Assembly: GCF_000143415.4 (NCBI RefSeq)
Contig: NW_003314299.1
Span: 1,223,502-1,287,501, forward strand
Length of the DNA stretch: 64,000 nt
Direction: 5' to 3'
Origin: Selaginella moellendorffii
Taxonomy: Eukaryota; Streptophyta; Lycopodiopsida; Selaginellales; Selaginellaceae
Shown piece after piece: positions 30,666 through 42,613 of this stretch. The position numbers and the translations under genes were made by a program. Below the pieces are notes generated by a model. It worked only from the letters and a program-made list of their open reading frames with translations. It had not been told where the DNA came from and ran no database searches. Within the stretch, counting starts at the first letter, position 1. Each line of letters starts with the position of its first letter.

Positions 30666-32701
30666 ATGAGGATCAGGAAGCGTCCCTCCTCGGGACCGCA
30701 AAAGCAGCGTTTGATTCAGCAGCTGCCGGCGACTTACAAGTACGTTTTTTCAACGGGTTGGTTGTTGAAGAGAGCATATGAAGAGCATGACAAGCAGCAA
30801 AGTACGGGGGTGTTAGATTCAAGGTGTAGCAGGCTTCCTGAAGAACGGGGATTGTCGCTTCATGGTGGATTGTGGCAGTCCAAAGCAGGGTACAGGGACG
30901 ATGGAGTAGCAAACACGTCGTTACAATGTTGCAGGTGTGAACAACAAGAAAAGAGCTCGGGTGTAGGCAGGGAATGCAAGCAGCCTCCGCAGCAGCAGCA
31001 CCCAATTGGTGAGGAGGCAATTGGGGAGGAGCCGCGAACGCCACCTCCTTTCTGCGGCGAGAAGCCAGCCTTGGCACGGCAAAGGTCCGAGCATGAACTT
31101 CATCCGGGGCCGGTCGTGGACGAGAAGTTTTGCTCCTGTGGGAAAGACCAGCAGAGGCAGAAGCGGAAGCAGCAGACGAAGAAACCAATTCAGGACTTGG
31201 TCAAAGGGGAATCTTCGGGCTCAGGACGGAAGAGAACGAGAACCCGCGTGGTGGAGCAGCACCAGCAGCAGGAGGCGGCGAGTGAAGATGACCATGGCCT
31301 TCTGCGTGCTTCTTCGAGACTACGGGTAAGACGCGTACATGCCATTTTCCTGCTTTAGTGCTCGCTGCTTTTTCTGCGTTTGTGTTTGCATTGAATATTG
31401 CGTTGCATTCCTTGCATAGGTAGCCTTCCTTTCACAGGGTAGTTGTTTTTCTGGTTGCTGGTTGCTGCTGGTGTTAAGAGGCCACTGACCAATATTAGAA
31501 GACGGGTGCGCTAGATACTTTTAATGCCTGAAGCATAAGTTAAGCAAGCTGAAACACCGGATTGAATAGTCTTGCATCGCATGGGTGCCGTCAATTCCGC
31601 GTGTTCTCTTTTCAAGCTTGCCGCTGAATTCTCCATCGAGACTAGATGGCCATTGTCGTCTAGCAGAGAATGCCTGCTTGATTTGTATAGAAGAACTTCT
31701 GGCTGTTGCATGAGAGTGGGGCTGGATATTCTTTCCCAAAAGCTGACTGTGACATTGAATGATCTCCTTTGTGTGCTGCCATGTCTGTGTCTGGTGGCGC
31801 AGGATACAGCTGAATCAAGCGGGCGCTCTTCACATGATAATTGTGGTCCTCAACAAAGGTAATGCGTTGCATGCAACGCTCCCACTTCTGGTTAAGCGCT
31901 AACCAAGCGAATTTTTGGTTTTCTTTTGCATTTGCGAGCAGCAGGCTCAAAGCTGGTGGTGGAGCCTCGCTTGGTGGTATTTGTTTGTTTTTGCTCCTAT
32001 GCATCCAACAGCACTAGCACTTTTTGTTCGCAGGGGAGTCGTACTTGCGAGAGCTGGGCAAGATGGACCCGCTTCGCCGAGCACTGCACACGGTGGTGTC
32101 GGAGGCTGGCATCGCGGGGCTCACAGCTCGAGAAGCGGCGGACAGGATCTCGAGGCGGGGGTTGCTATCCGAGGCAGACATTCCCAGGTCCGTCAAGATG
32201 GCCAAGGTGATGAGGGACAGCCCATACTTGCTGGAGCTGACACGGGGTAGCAAGTTCGTGCTGTGGAGCACATTCCTCGAGGAGTCCTCCAGAAAGGCCG
32301 GCTTTTTCCACAGTGGTGGTGCTGGTGCTGGTGGTGATAACCGAGCTCCGCCAGCCACCGTCACCGCCAAGGCGAGAAGAAGAGCACAGGCTCTCTACGC
32401 AGCTCCTCCTGCAGCAGCAGCAGCAGCAGCAGTGCTAGTCGCAAGCTCCGGGGAAGAACAACAAGCGGGAAACCAGGATGATCGGTACCGAGCAGTAAAT
32501 GGTGTGAGCTTTTATAAAGCTCAAGTTCACAGGGAAGATCACGCTTGTACGAGCGTAGTACGGCAGGAGGTTGGTGGTGGTGATCTGAGGGAAGCGATTG
32601 GAATTCGGCAAGATCACAGAGAAGTTCTTGGGAAGGAAGTGGTGAAGCGGCAGTTCTTCGACTTGAACCTAGCTCCGCAAGAACAGGAGGAAGAAATGTG
32701 A
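30666..32701 (+). CDS. HARE-HTH-like protein with EAR repression motif
   Basis: Four exons (30666-31325, 31803-31858, 31942-31976, 32034-32701) total 1419 bases and 472 residues. The start MRIRKRPSSGP is shared in style with the gene at 34832. The C-terminal third holds a winged-helix-like segment (ALHTVVSEAGIAGLTAREAA, then GLLSEADIPRSVKMAKVM, then YLLEL-RGSKFVLWSTF) resembling HARE-HTH domains. The protein ends FFDLNLAPQ, a DLNxxP-type EAR motif that recruits TOPLESS co-repressors in plants. Basic runs (KRKQQTKK, GRKRTRTR) suggest nuclear location. The first intron (477 bases) is long for this window. A transcriptional repressor or chromatin role is inferred. Confidence 0.75.
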
Positions 32702-33024
32702 GAACTTTGAGGCCAGGGAGCAAAGAATTGCTTGGGGATTCCAATCGATGGATTGGGCGAAAGAAAAAAGGTGTGATCGATCGATCGATTCGATCGATCC
32801 ATTATTTTTTCATTCCTCTTTCTTTTAACTTTATATAGACTGTCGGTTCGTCCGACGTGGCAAGCGCCCATTGGCTGTTCAAAGGACGCCCGAAAGGAAA
32901 GAGGAAGCACAAAAGGAGGGTTTGATTTTTTAGGGTTGAGACAGGCAGCTAGGGTTTGGTGGTTTGTTGTGTCCGCAGCCGATTCGACTCGAGTCTTCTC
33001 TTCTCCCCGCCGGCAGTAGCGAAT

Positions 33025-33798
33025 ATGAGTGGCAAGCAGCCCGCGGCGAAGAGCTCCTTCAAGCAGGAGCATGATCTCGGTGAGAGGAAATTTGCCCCAA
33101 AAACGGTTTTTTGGGTGTGCTTGATTGTGGCTTTTGTTTCGATTGCGCAGATCCTTTTGATTGATTTGTCGCTTACTGTTTCATAGCATGGAATTCGTTC
33201 TCACCCTTTTTGTTTTGCTCTCTCGCTCGCAGAGAAGAGAAAGGCCGAGGCTGCTAGGATTAGGGAGAAGTACCCAGAGAGAATTCCGGTAAATAACTGT
33301 CCTATAAAGGATGGATTTTTCGTTTGATCTTTCTGGCTGGATGTTCTAAAGTTCGCTCGTTCTTTTCTCCAGGTGATTGTTGAGAAGGCCGAGAGGAGTG
33401 ACATCCCAAACATTGACAAGAAAAAGTGAGTTTTTATCCTTGTTTGTTTTGTCCCTTTTCTCGTTCGCGAGCTGACCGAAAGGTGCAGGTATCTAGTTCC
33501 AGCCGACTTGACGGTTGGGCAGTTTGTCTACGTGATCCGCAAGCGGATTAAGCTCAGCGCCGAGAAGGCGATCTTCATCTTTGTAAATAACGTTCTCCCT
33601 CCCACTGGTACGTTTCTTGCCCGCGACCCCTTACATCTTCCAGGCGTTGTCCTGAAGCTAAAGACTTGGTTCTTTTTTCCATTTTTTCTTTCCTGTGCAG
33701 CCGGAATCATGTCTGCAATCTACGACGAGCACAAAGACGAGGACGGTTTTCTGTACGTTACATACAGTGGCGAGAACACGTTCGGCCTCTCGCTATGA
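33025..33798 (+). CDS. ATG8: Autophagy-related ubiquitin-like protein ATG8
   Basis: Five exons (33025-33079, 33233-33288, 33373-33425, 33489-33607, 33701-33798) encode 126 residues. The ubiquitin-like fold is evident: [58 protein letters not shown] and [17 protein letters not shown]. The Gly of TFG near the C-terminus is where ATG4 protease cleaves before conjugation to phosphatidylethanolamine on the autophagosome membrane; LSL is the removed tail. Length and exon structure are normal. The promoter has a TATATA run near 32831 and telo-box-like TTAGGGTT. Confidence 0.97.
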
Positions 33799-34831
33799 AG
33801 GAAGAATTCCCGAAAAAAAAAAAAGGAAAGAGAAGATGATCCCCATCCACAACAGCCGGCAATCACACACTTCGCGCCACCACACCTCCTTTCACGTCTA
33901 AGAAGAAGCTGTACATTTGCTAAAAGGGTCACTATTGCTGCTGTTTAGAACAGGGTCAGTCTGTCCAGGTCTTGATCTCCTTTTCTTTCTGTTTAGGTGG
34001 GCTTTTCATGTACATATAGTTTGGAACTTGAAAACTCTTCTCTTTTTGAGTTCCAGCCAGGTCACTGCCACTCTGGCGGGGGATATGCTCCGACGTGGCG
34101 TGCCCTAACCTGAGTATGGAATATTTCTAAAATTATCTCCTTGGGAAGTTTCATACATATTGGATGATCCAATTGTGTTATACAGTTTTGACAGGGGAAA
34201 CTCACACACACACACACACACACCCACACATCAATCACATGTTGCTGTTAGAACTGTTGCACGAATCACAAGGCGGACCTGGGAAAAAGCATGCATTCTC
34301 CACCCTCTTTTTTTTCCTCTTGTCACTCACAAGGAGAGTGGTGCTTTTGTGCTTATATAAAGCTTTTCAGTGGCTACACTTGCTTAGCTAGGAACCCACT
34401 TTACTAAATCTCCTCTACAGTGCAATAAGTTTTTAAGATGGTAGTTTTAAGGGCTAATCTGATTTTTTTCTAAAAGCATTTTCTTTTCTCTACTCCTTCC
34501 TGGGAGAAAAAAAAGGGGGTCGAGGGGGGAGAAATGCCTTGTCATGCAAGGGAGCATATACCTTCTTGCATTTCCAAGGATATGCTGGGCCTGCTGTGCC
34601 CCCCTACCCCATTGTCTTTGCAATTTGAGGGCTCTCACTCACAGCCGGTTTTGGTGGTGTAGTTCTCTCTCTCTTCTTTTTTTTTCCTGGTTTGCCTGCT
34701 GGTTTGCCTGTTGCTTTGTGTGGGAGGAGCAGTGACTAAGTGAGCAGCTACCTAGCAGGAGCAAAAAAAAAAAAAGAAAGAGTCAAGAGGAGAAGAAAAG
34801 TGAGAGGAAAAATAACAGGAGGGCAGCAAAG
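33799..34831. other. Intergenic region with simple repeats
   Basis: ATG8 3' region and the leader of the WRC gene. A CA microsatellite lies at 34200-34224 and an A-run near 34762-34774. No coding sequence was recognised. Confidence 0.6.
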
Positions 34832-36324
34832 ATGAGAATAAGGAAGCACCTGTCCGCTGTTCATCTTCCTGCAGTTGCCAATCCCATCTTGAGGTCGAAA
34901 ATCACTGCAGCGGCAAAGCCAGCAGCAGCAGCAGCGCCGGTGGTCACTGCAGCTCTAGCTCCTGGTAACTTTCCTGGATGCAAAGATGAGAAAGAAGAAG
35001 AAGAACAAGGAGAGAAATCCTTGCCTGGAAATCGAGGAGTGGTCCCGGCGAGAGCTCCAGCGCTTGTAGGGCTTGTAGCAGTCGAGGAGGAAGTCGGGGA
35101 TAAGGTAGCAGCAGCAGCAGCGGTAGCAGCGGTGGAAGGAAAAGGCCGGGGCTTGGTTGCCGAGGTTTGTAGCAGCATTCGGACGAGCAGCAAGAACCAA
35201 GACGAGGCCGCCGCTATGGTGCTGCTGCAGTCGAGCTCGTTGCAGCAGTTCCCGGATCTCTCGTTGCCCATGACTCCGGCGGTCTCGCTCCCCACCAGGC
35301 CAAAGAGGACAAAGCCCCGGAGCTGCAGTGCGGCTAGTCCCAGCTTTGTTTGTCCTCCGCCGCCTCCTCCTCCACCTCGTCCGGGCCTCGAGCAGCAGCA
35401 ACTCCAACTCGCCCCAGAGATGGCTTGCATGCAGCAGCAGCAACAGCAGCTCCTCCGAGATCACGGCGGCGGCGAGCTCGACGATGACGACTCAAGTCCC
35501 AAGTCAGTGAAGGTAACTTGTAGAGAAAAATTCTTTCCTTCTCCTGTGTCTGTGCCTCATGTCCCTGGAATGCCCCCGCGCTGATCCAATTCCTGGTATA
35601 CTTTCTTTCCTGAGTTTGCTGCTGCTCTAAGTTGCTTCTCCACCTAATTGTCGCCTGGAGCTCCACCAAACCATTCAACCCAATTCCTTCTTTCCCAAGC
35701 GAGCCATTGTTTGCTGACACCAATTCTTTTCTCTTTGCCTTTTCTCCATTTCTGTGGCCTGCAGGTAACTTCGGATCTTATCGACGTTTCATCGCCTCCG
35801 AGGTACGTTGTAACTTCTTCAGGTTCTTTTCGTTGCCGAGCTGATGGTCGCAATTGTAATTGCAGGGAAGCACCACCACTGCAGCAGGAAGCAGCAGCAG
35901 CAGCAGCGGTAGCAGGAGATACCGACACCGGTGAGTGGAAACGACTTTGCCTTTAGTTTTTGTCGATCGATATCCTGCTGAATTCTTCTTTTCTTTCACA
36001 GTGGTGGTTAGTGGAGCACTAATAGAGCAGAGAAGAAGTACCAGGAGGCCGAGGAGTAGAAGCGCTAGCTTGAGGAACCTACAAGAGCTGGAGGACGACG
36101 GAGAGGCGAACGAAGGTAGCCAGTGCCGGCGAATGGACGGCAAAGGATGGAGGTGCCACCGCACGACTCAGCCCGACTACTCGCTCTGCGACTATCACCT
36201 GGACAAATTCCGAGAAACCAATCAGCGAAAGCTTAGGAACGCAGCGACAGCTCAGGAAGCAACAAGGAGACGCAGCCGAGTGAAGAGGAAACCCGTGAAA
36301 GCTCGATCACTCATGTCGATCTGA
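34832..36324 (+). CDS. WRC-domain protein
   Basis: Four exons (34832-35512, 35765-35802, 35866-35930, 36002-36324) encode 368 residues. The protein starts MRIRKHLSAVHLPAVANP and is rich in Ala, Pro and Gln runs. The C-terminal WRC domain is complete: C-x9-C-x10-C-x2-H in CRRMDGKGWRCHRTTQPDYS then LCDYH. It is flanked by basic tracts (RRPRSRS, RRRSRVKRKPVKAR) that would act as nuclear localisation signals. WRC is the zinc-binding DNA-contact module also found in GRF factors, but no QLQ domain is present here. It probably belongs with the neighbouring HARE-type genes to one family by its N-terminus. Role: nuclear regulator, target unknown. Confidence 0.88.
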
Positions 36325-36441
36325 GAGTCGAGAGAGTCATGACAAGGCATGACTTGGAAGTCACTCAAACAAAAAGCCTGAGGGAAAACAAGCACTCAAG
36401 CGGAAAGAGGAGCTTGGAGCAGTTTCACAGTACCCGGTTTT

Positions 36442-37505
36442 TCAGTGCTGGTTGCTCCTCCTCCGCTTCCGACACCTCATCTCCGCCTTGAGAGGCGTGC
36501 CTTTCCTCCTCTTGCTTGGTGCTGGATTCTGCATGTCGTTAGGATTGCAAGCGGACGCTACCATGGGCCTCCGTCTCAGCGCAGCTGTTCTGCATTCCCT
36601 CCTCAGGAACGTGCTCCATAAAATAAACCTCCCGCCAGCTTCTATGAAATAGGCGTTCTTTCGCATAGCTCTTGCAACTTGCACCGAAAGTGGGACGTCC
36701 TCGGGCTCAAAGAGTTTCAATAGCCCCTGCTGTAACACCTTCCTTCCTGCCTCACGGACTGTTAAGCCCGTATCTCCAGCTTCAGAGACCATTGTATAAA
36801 GCGCATGTGCAAGCGAGCTGGAGGTGGAGCTGTCTACAAAAAGCAAAGGACGGGTTTTGAGTTTGTTGAAGCATAGCGAGCCCGAAGCAACCAAAAGTAC
36901 CTTCTATGGTGGCGCTTGCATCCCGACTTTCTCCATTCCTGGAAAAGATGGAGCACACAAGTTAAGTTTGGTAGTCTGCACTGATTTCGACCCCGGGTCC
37001 GTACCTCCTTCGATCCTCGGCCTCCGCAATTTTATCCTGCAGCGGATAAGCGGAGCGTAAGGATTCGTTTGATCCTCGAGATTCGAAAGTACTTACGAGT
37101 AGACTTGCCTCGGTGGCGATTTGAGCCATTGGAAAACTTCGATTGCGTTGCTCTTCAAGTTCGAGAGGGCGTATGAGAAGGCGGGGGCTCCTACGTCTGT
37201 TGTCGCTTGACGAGGACCTTTCTACGCAGTGTTCAAGCTTACTGGACTTCTCGTCTGCCGGATCTTTATTCCGGCCCTCGTCCGAGTTCTTTGTCACAAC
37301 ACATTCATCTTTCCGCTGCCTACTATTCCCTCGCTCTTTGACGAGCGGACAAATTTGCATCTCGGGCCCATCACCTCCTTCCACTACCTGCAAAAGTTCG
37401 AAACAACCCTGTTGTGAGAAACCAAGAAAAAGTGTACCAGGAAACAGCTCTACACCTTACCTCTGCTTCTTTTTGCCTCAGCAGCGACGATAGCAGAGAG
37501 CCCAT
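36442..37505 (-). CDS. HARE-HTH-like small nuclear protein
   Basis: Five exons on the minus strand (37461-37505, 37097-37387, 37005-37036, 36901-36938, 36442-36833) total 798 bases and 265 residues starting MGSLLSSLLRQKEAE. Its C-terminal segment (LYTMVSEAGDTGLTVREAG, PLSVQVARAMRKNAYFIEA, RFILWSTFLRRE) is clearly paralogous to the winged-helix segment of the gene at 30666. The extreme C-terminus is basic (KRRKG, RCRKRRRS). It lacks the MRIRK start and the EAR tail. It lies only 161 bases downstream of the SKA3-like gene on the same strand and converges with the WRC gene. Confidence 0.75.
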
Positions 37506-37666
37506 TACCACAATTGCCCGTTCTGAGCAAAGAGAATGAACGAGAACGACTAGTCTGATAAGATAATCAGCAGCATTTGGGCATATAACTGTAAAGCTAA
37601 TGTATATGTCAATTCTTCTTGGCGCGCTCAAGGCAATAACCGTACTGGTACGACAGAAGAACCACT

Positions 37667-39253
37667 TCAAACCTTCGTCACGCGTTTGCGCACCGAATAC
37701 GTAGTCACGCCATCGTGGAAGCCCGTCTCCAGTTTTTGAAGCTTCACGAGTATCAGGAGGCATGCCTTCTGGATTTGCGGTTCTGCATAAGTTAAACCCA
37801 CGATCATCCAAATGAGAAGTGACGAGGCTTAAGCTTACCGTACGCCAGAGACAACAGATCATCTGGTTTCAGCGCTTTTACGTCATCTGTGGGCTTCCCA
37901 CATAGGCTGTCAGTCTTTAGGGAGAACAGATTGTTCAGCTTAGAAACAAACTCATTGAGTAGCTGAACAGAAAAGACCACTTCAAGATAATGCCAGCTGA
38001 AAACTAATAGCACATTACCTCTATGGAGACCTGCCACTTGAGCCACGATGGCGCAGCGTTAAATTCTTCAGAGGCCACAGGCTCCAGAAGGCCAGTACTC
38101 GACCCTGTACAAAAGATTAGAGAGGAAAAAATGTTGTTACGGAGAAACTAACGTACCGTTACAGTTAAGCGGCTGCTTATCGACAAGATCATCGGCAGAG
38201 CCGAGCTCAAGCTCTCGTAGGCTCCTTCAAAACAAAAGATATAAAATTGATCTCATTCGCAATGAACAGTAAAAAGTACCTAGAAGAACTGTTTCGAGAG
38301 ACTTGTTCTTTAGATGGTTCTGTTACTAAGTGGTGTACAGCCGAATCCGTGTCAACAATGTGAGCAGTATCTGCATCATGAACTGTATCAATGGTAGAAA
38401 CAAGAATCAAATACTTGACGATATACCTGCGTCAGGGACGGAGAGAGCAGCAAGACTGGACGCTGACAAACCGAGATCCTTCAAGCTAAGGGACTCCAGA
38501 TACCTGTACTCTAGTTAAGATCAACTTACAAAGAAGAGCCAGTCCTATTTTTTTTTGGTTTGGATACGAAGAACCAGTGTGATCACGCCTTTTGTCAAGC
38601 GTGGCAGACACTCCTTCTCTTTGGACCTCTAGATAAGCCTCCTTGATATCTTGCCTGGCTTTGGCTTCGTAGCTTTCTTCCGCAAGAGAGAAGTCATCAC
38701 CTTGAACAGTTACTTCTGTGACAGCCTGAGAAAAATTCAAGGCAACAAGTTGAAAACTCGTAGAAGACTAGGAAAATCTAAGCAATCGAGCAGCTCCTTC
38801 TGTCTATCAAAGCATACTCACAAGGAATAAAAAAACACCACAAGAACTCAAGAAGGCAAAAGAGAAAGCATACCTCTTGCGATTGCTTGTAGCCATGCCG
38901 TTCAAGCTCCATCTCTAGCAGGCGATTGGTGTCCTCGTTTTTCTTGTACACCTCGTTGCAATGGCCGAGTAGCTCGTGGAAAGAAATAGTGCCCATTGTC
39001 ACTGCCTTGAGAGTTTCTAGTCGAGCAGTCACCGATAGAACCCTGTCGTTGAGCTGATCCACAAACCTAGCAGCGGCTCCTGGACGAAGAAGAACCTAGA
39101 GAAAGCGTCCAGGAGAGATTGCTTACCAGATTCTTCCGGCGCTGTTACTCGGCCAATGCTGGTGTGCAGGCTTGTGCATTGCGTCTCCAGACGCGAGCAA
39201 AATCCCCGGAGCTCCGCGCAGAAAAACGAGACGAGGCGCGGGCAGTCATCCAT
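37667..39253 (-). CDS. SKA3: SKA3-like kinetochore protein
   Basis: Nine exons (39127-39253, 38874-39079, 38568-38725, 38427-38503, 38280-38370, 38157-38224, 38019-38104, 37839-37962, 37667-37782) total 1053 bases and 350 residues. The N-terminal helical region (VDQLNDRVLSVTARLETLK, ISFHELLGHCNEVYKKNED, LLEMELERHGY) fits the plant SKA complex subunit 3 pattern. The C-terminal part (EEFNAAPSWLKW, LLNEFVSKLNNLF, IQKACLLILVKLQKLE) fits its conserved end. SKA helps kinetochores follow microtubule ends in mitosis. The identification rests on remembered family patterns and is moderate. The stop is read in exon 9; a further splice into the next gene is possible but less likely. Confidence 0.65.
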
Positions 39254-39289
39254 GGCTGGATCGCGAGAAATATTTTAAATCAAAACCCT

Positions 39290-40458
39290 AACCCTCTAAA
39301 ATGTTAAACCTAATATTCCAAAACTACTTGAGTTTTAGTAAAACCTAAAGTTTAAAACTTTACATTTTAAATAAAATTCTGTGAGAAATTTTTTTCCATT
39401 AAATTACAGTTTGTTAAAAAAAATATTAATCTAACATTTGCTTCAAAACTTTTAAAACCATTAAATAAATCTATGGCACTAATATTATTAATGCTAAATA
39501 ATATATTATTACATTAAAAATATTCATTAAAATACATTTTACATTTCAATCAATCATGCTAGTTCCACCAAAACCCTTTGGCATAAACTTTAATGTATGT
39601 TTTTTTACTCTATGGGAGAATATAAAATTTTAACATATATGTATATATTTAATAGTTATTAAAGATTAATTTATAATAAAGTTAAAGTGTTTTTGTTGAA
39701 CAACTTTAATATAATAAATATATTTTATTATGCTTCAACATTCTTTTACAATCATATTTAATAATAATCATTACGACTAAAATCTATAATAGTCTAAAAT
39801 ACATTTGTCTAAAATTTATATTATTTTATTACTATTATAATTTTAGTTAATTAATTTATATTATATTTTTTTTATTAGAGTTTGAAAGTGATGTCTACTA
39901 TCATATGTATTAAAAATGATCACTATTAACTTAAATAATAGGAATTTCTTAGGTTATAAAAATAATAAATTTAATTCAAAAAAATAGACATGATTCAAAT
40001 TTAGGAAAATAATGTATAAACTGCAATTTTCTAAAAGTTTATTTGAAAAATATTATATAGTATTTTCCATCAGAGTTTGAAAGTGATGTTATGAAGTTCT
40101 ATGCGCTCATAATGTTTAACATCATATGCATTAAAAATAATCACTAGTAACTTAAATAATATGAATTTTTGGATTGTAAAAATAATAAATTTAATTCAAA
40201 CAAATATACATAATTCAAATTTAAAAAAATATATATATAAACTACATAATAAATATTTAATTGAACAGTTATATGTTATTTAACTTACAAATTTGATATT
40301 GTCAATAAGTCACAAATCTTTAATGTATGATCTCCATGGAAAGCAGATCTTTTAAGCTGGCACTTCAAAGAATTACCAAATTCATTCTATTTGAGTTCTA
40401 ATATGCACATAAAATAATCTTCCTTTATCTTTTCATCATCATCACGGTTCTTCTCCCA
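39290..40458. repeat. AT-rich island with internal direct repeat
   Basis: About 1.2 kb of very AT-rich DNA unlike the rest of the window. Two imperfect direct copies of about 160-190 bases share landmarks (AGAGTTTGAAAGTGATG, ATTAAAAAT-ATCACTA, AATAATAAATTTAATTCAAA) at about 39877-40030 and 40072-40250. No coding frame is present. It is probably a decayed mobile element or matrix-type AT DNA; the class is not identifiable by eye. Confidence 0.7.
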
Positions 40459-42613
40459 TCAGGTCTGCAATTCCATCATCCATTAATTCCAAATGCAATC
40501 AAGCATCTAGAAGAACACTTACGGAAGTTCGATAAGGTATGCTTCTCAGCTTGGTGGCCGCAACCGATGGATCCAACGCCAGCCCAGCGGCAGTTGATCC
40601 TGTTAATCCTGCTTGCCTCTGGTAGAAGCTCGCAGCCGCAGCAGCAACATTCTGGATGTCTGTCCATGCGCCAGCGCCTTGAGCTCCCAGCAATCCCGCC
40701 ATGCCAAATGCTCCAGCGGCAGCCTACGCGTTCATCACAAGTTTAGCATAGGAAAAGTAAGAAAAAGACACTAGAACTGCTTAACAAAGTACCTGTTGCT
40801 GGAGAAGCAGAAGCTGCAAAGCCGGGTCAAGCTGGCCCATGCTAAACGGCAGTCCTCCTGTGGCCACGATCATTTCACTGCAACAGAGACAGAGAGAGTT
40901 CCAAAGAATACAACTTCGAAGAAGAAACACTTAAAAAAGTTTGAAACTTACCTCTTGGTGGCTCGGAAAAGCTCGATGTAGCGGGAGCCAATGTTGTTGC
41001 GGTGGCGTTCCATGGCCCGCTGTGCCTCCTTGGAAGAGATAAACTCCACAAACGCCTCCCCCGTCGGACGGTCTGTAGCTCCAATCACGACGTAGATTCC
41101 ATTTGGGACGATCCTGTAGCCTTGGAAAAACTCCGTAATCTCTCTGGGTCCGGAATTGTATGGAAGACCCCGCATCTTAATGCACACGTCCTCCGAAATG
41201 TCTCCTATAGCTCCAGGCCCCGGCGATTGTACTGCTCCTAAGTTTAAAGCCCCTACTCCTTGCATTCCATATCCTCCCAACATACCAGGAATCTAAGACC
41301 ACAGAAAAATTAGTTTTTTCTTTCAGAAAAACAAGACTCAACTTACTTGGCCGAGAGATCCAACTGGTGACATGTTACCAACACCAGCGAACCACAGCTT
41401 TTGTTGAACTGAAGTCATCATCTCCCCTTTTGTACTTTTGAAAAGCTCCACATAACGCTGAAATGGACACGAAGGCGTCAAAAGGCGATAAGGAAAAACG
41501 TAAAACGATAACCGGAAAACAAACTTACCGAGCCCATCGGCTCTCTGTGGAGCTGCATCGCTCGAGCGGCTGTTTCTTCGTTAATAAACTCCACAAATGC
41601 CTGTAGTGGCCAGATTTGAAGAGAAAAAACTGAGAGCCATTAAACGGTAGGTCCAAAAAGGCTCACTTCACCAGTTGGTCGGCCATCAGCATGTGTACAC
41701 AGGAAAATCCCATCCGGAGCAACTTGCATTCCCTTAAAGAAGGCCATGATATCGGCCGATGTGCAGCTGAAACCAGCAAGAATAAACGTGAGGACAAGCA
41801 GGGAGAATTGTTACTGCTCAACTCACCTGTAAGGCATTCCTCTCATGCGCACAACCCCCGTGAAACGCATGTCGGGATTACCAGCCATGCCAGGAATCCC
41901 AGTCCCTTGCAAGCCTGCCGCTCCATAGGCGCCGGAACTCCCTCGGCCGGCCATTCTCATAGCTCCCTGTTGAAACAAACATTAGCTAAGAATTCGCCAT
42001 TTCGAGAGCAAAAAACCTGCATGTCTGCTGGATGGCCCTTGAAAACTTCTATGTAGCGGCTTCCAATGTGTTGCCTGCGTCAAAGATCTTATTTGATATC
42101 GGGGTGACACAAATCACAAACCTGTTTCTTTCGAGGGATTTATTAGCCAGCTCAGCGGTTGCAAACTGGACATAAGCTTGGCCAGTGGACCTCCCTGAGA
42201 AACCAAAACTTAGCAAACAAACAAAGCAAGCTTGGGTGTTTGTTACCTTGAAAGTTGACACAGATAACGATTCCATCAGGCCCGAGGTCCAGACCCCGAA
42301 AAAACTCTTTAATATCAACCTCCGTGGCACTGAAAGGAAGTCCCCGGAGTCGAACAACATTGCTTCGCTTCCTGACACACGCAAGTTTCACGGGTGAGGC
42401 CTCAGAGTGTTTGTTTACCGGAGAAAGTAAAAACAAAGTTAAAAATCTCCTCCATTTCCCGGTTCCACGATCATAAGTTCTTTGAGCAGAAAGAGCAAGC
42501 AAAGAGCTCAGTAGTAGCAGCAGCGCAAGTAGCAGTGGAGCAATCAACACAAGTAGCACTCACAATTCATCATCGAGAGCACTTCCTCCCACCAGCCCTC
42601 CTAATCCCGCCAT
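40459..42613 (-). CDS. hnRNP F/H (ESRP-type) RNA-binding protein with three quasi-RRMs
   Basis: Twelve exons (42564-42613, 42247-42371, 42122-42194, 42017-42074, 41827-41966, 41667-41766, 41529-41600, 41347-41457, 40952-41292, 40793-40877, 40523-40723, 40459-40464) total 1362 bases and 453 residues. Three qRRMs are seen: VVRLRGLPFSATEVDIKEFF, VVRMRGMPYSCTSADIMAFF and CIKMRGLPYNSGPREITEFF. Each ends with a SRYIE/VELF motif and a STGQAYVQF or PTGEAFVEF strand. The tail is Ala/Gln-rich. This architecture binds G-rich RNA and controls splicing in animals, and a nuclear splicing role is likely here. The last exon would add only two codons; reading through the final donor gives an alternative tail ending at 40499. 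Confidence 0.9.

Noticed and set aside
34861-35430. 189-codon minus-strand frame opposite the WRC gene
   Set aside because: Antisense of Ala/Gln/Pro triplet runs in exon 1 of the WRC gene; the plus-strand gene has a complete zinc motif and consistent splicing.
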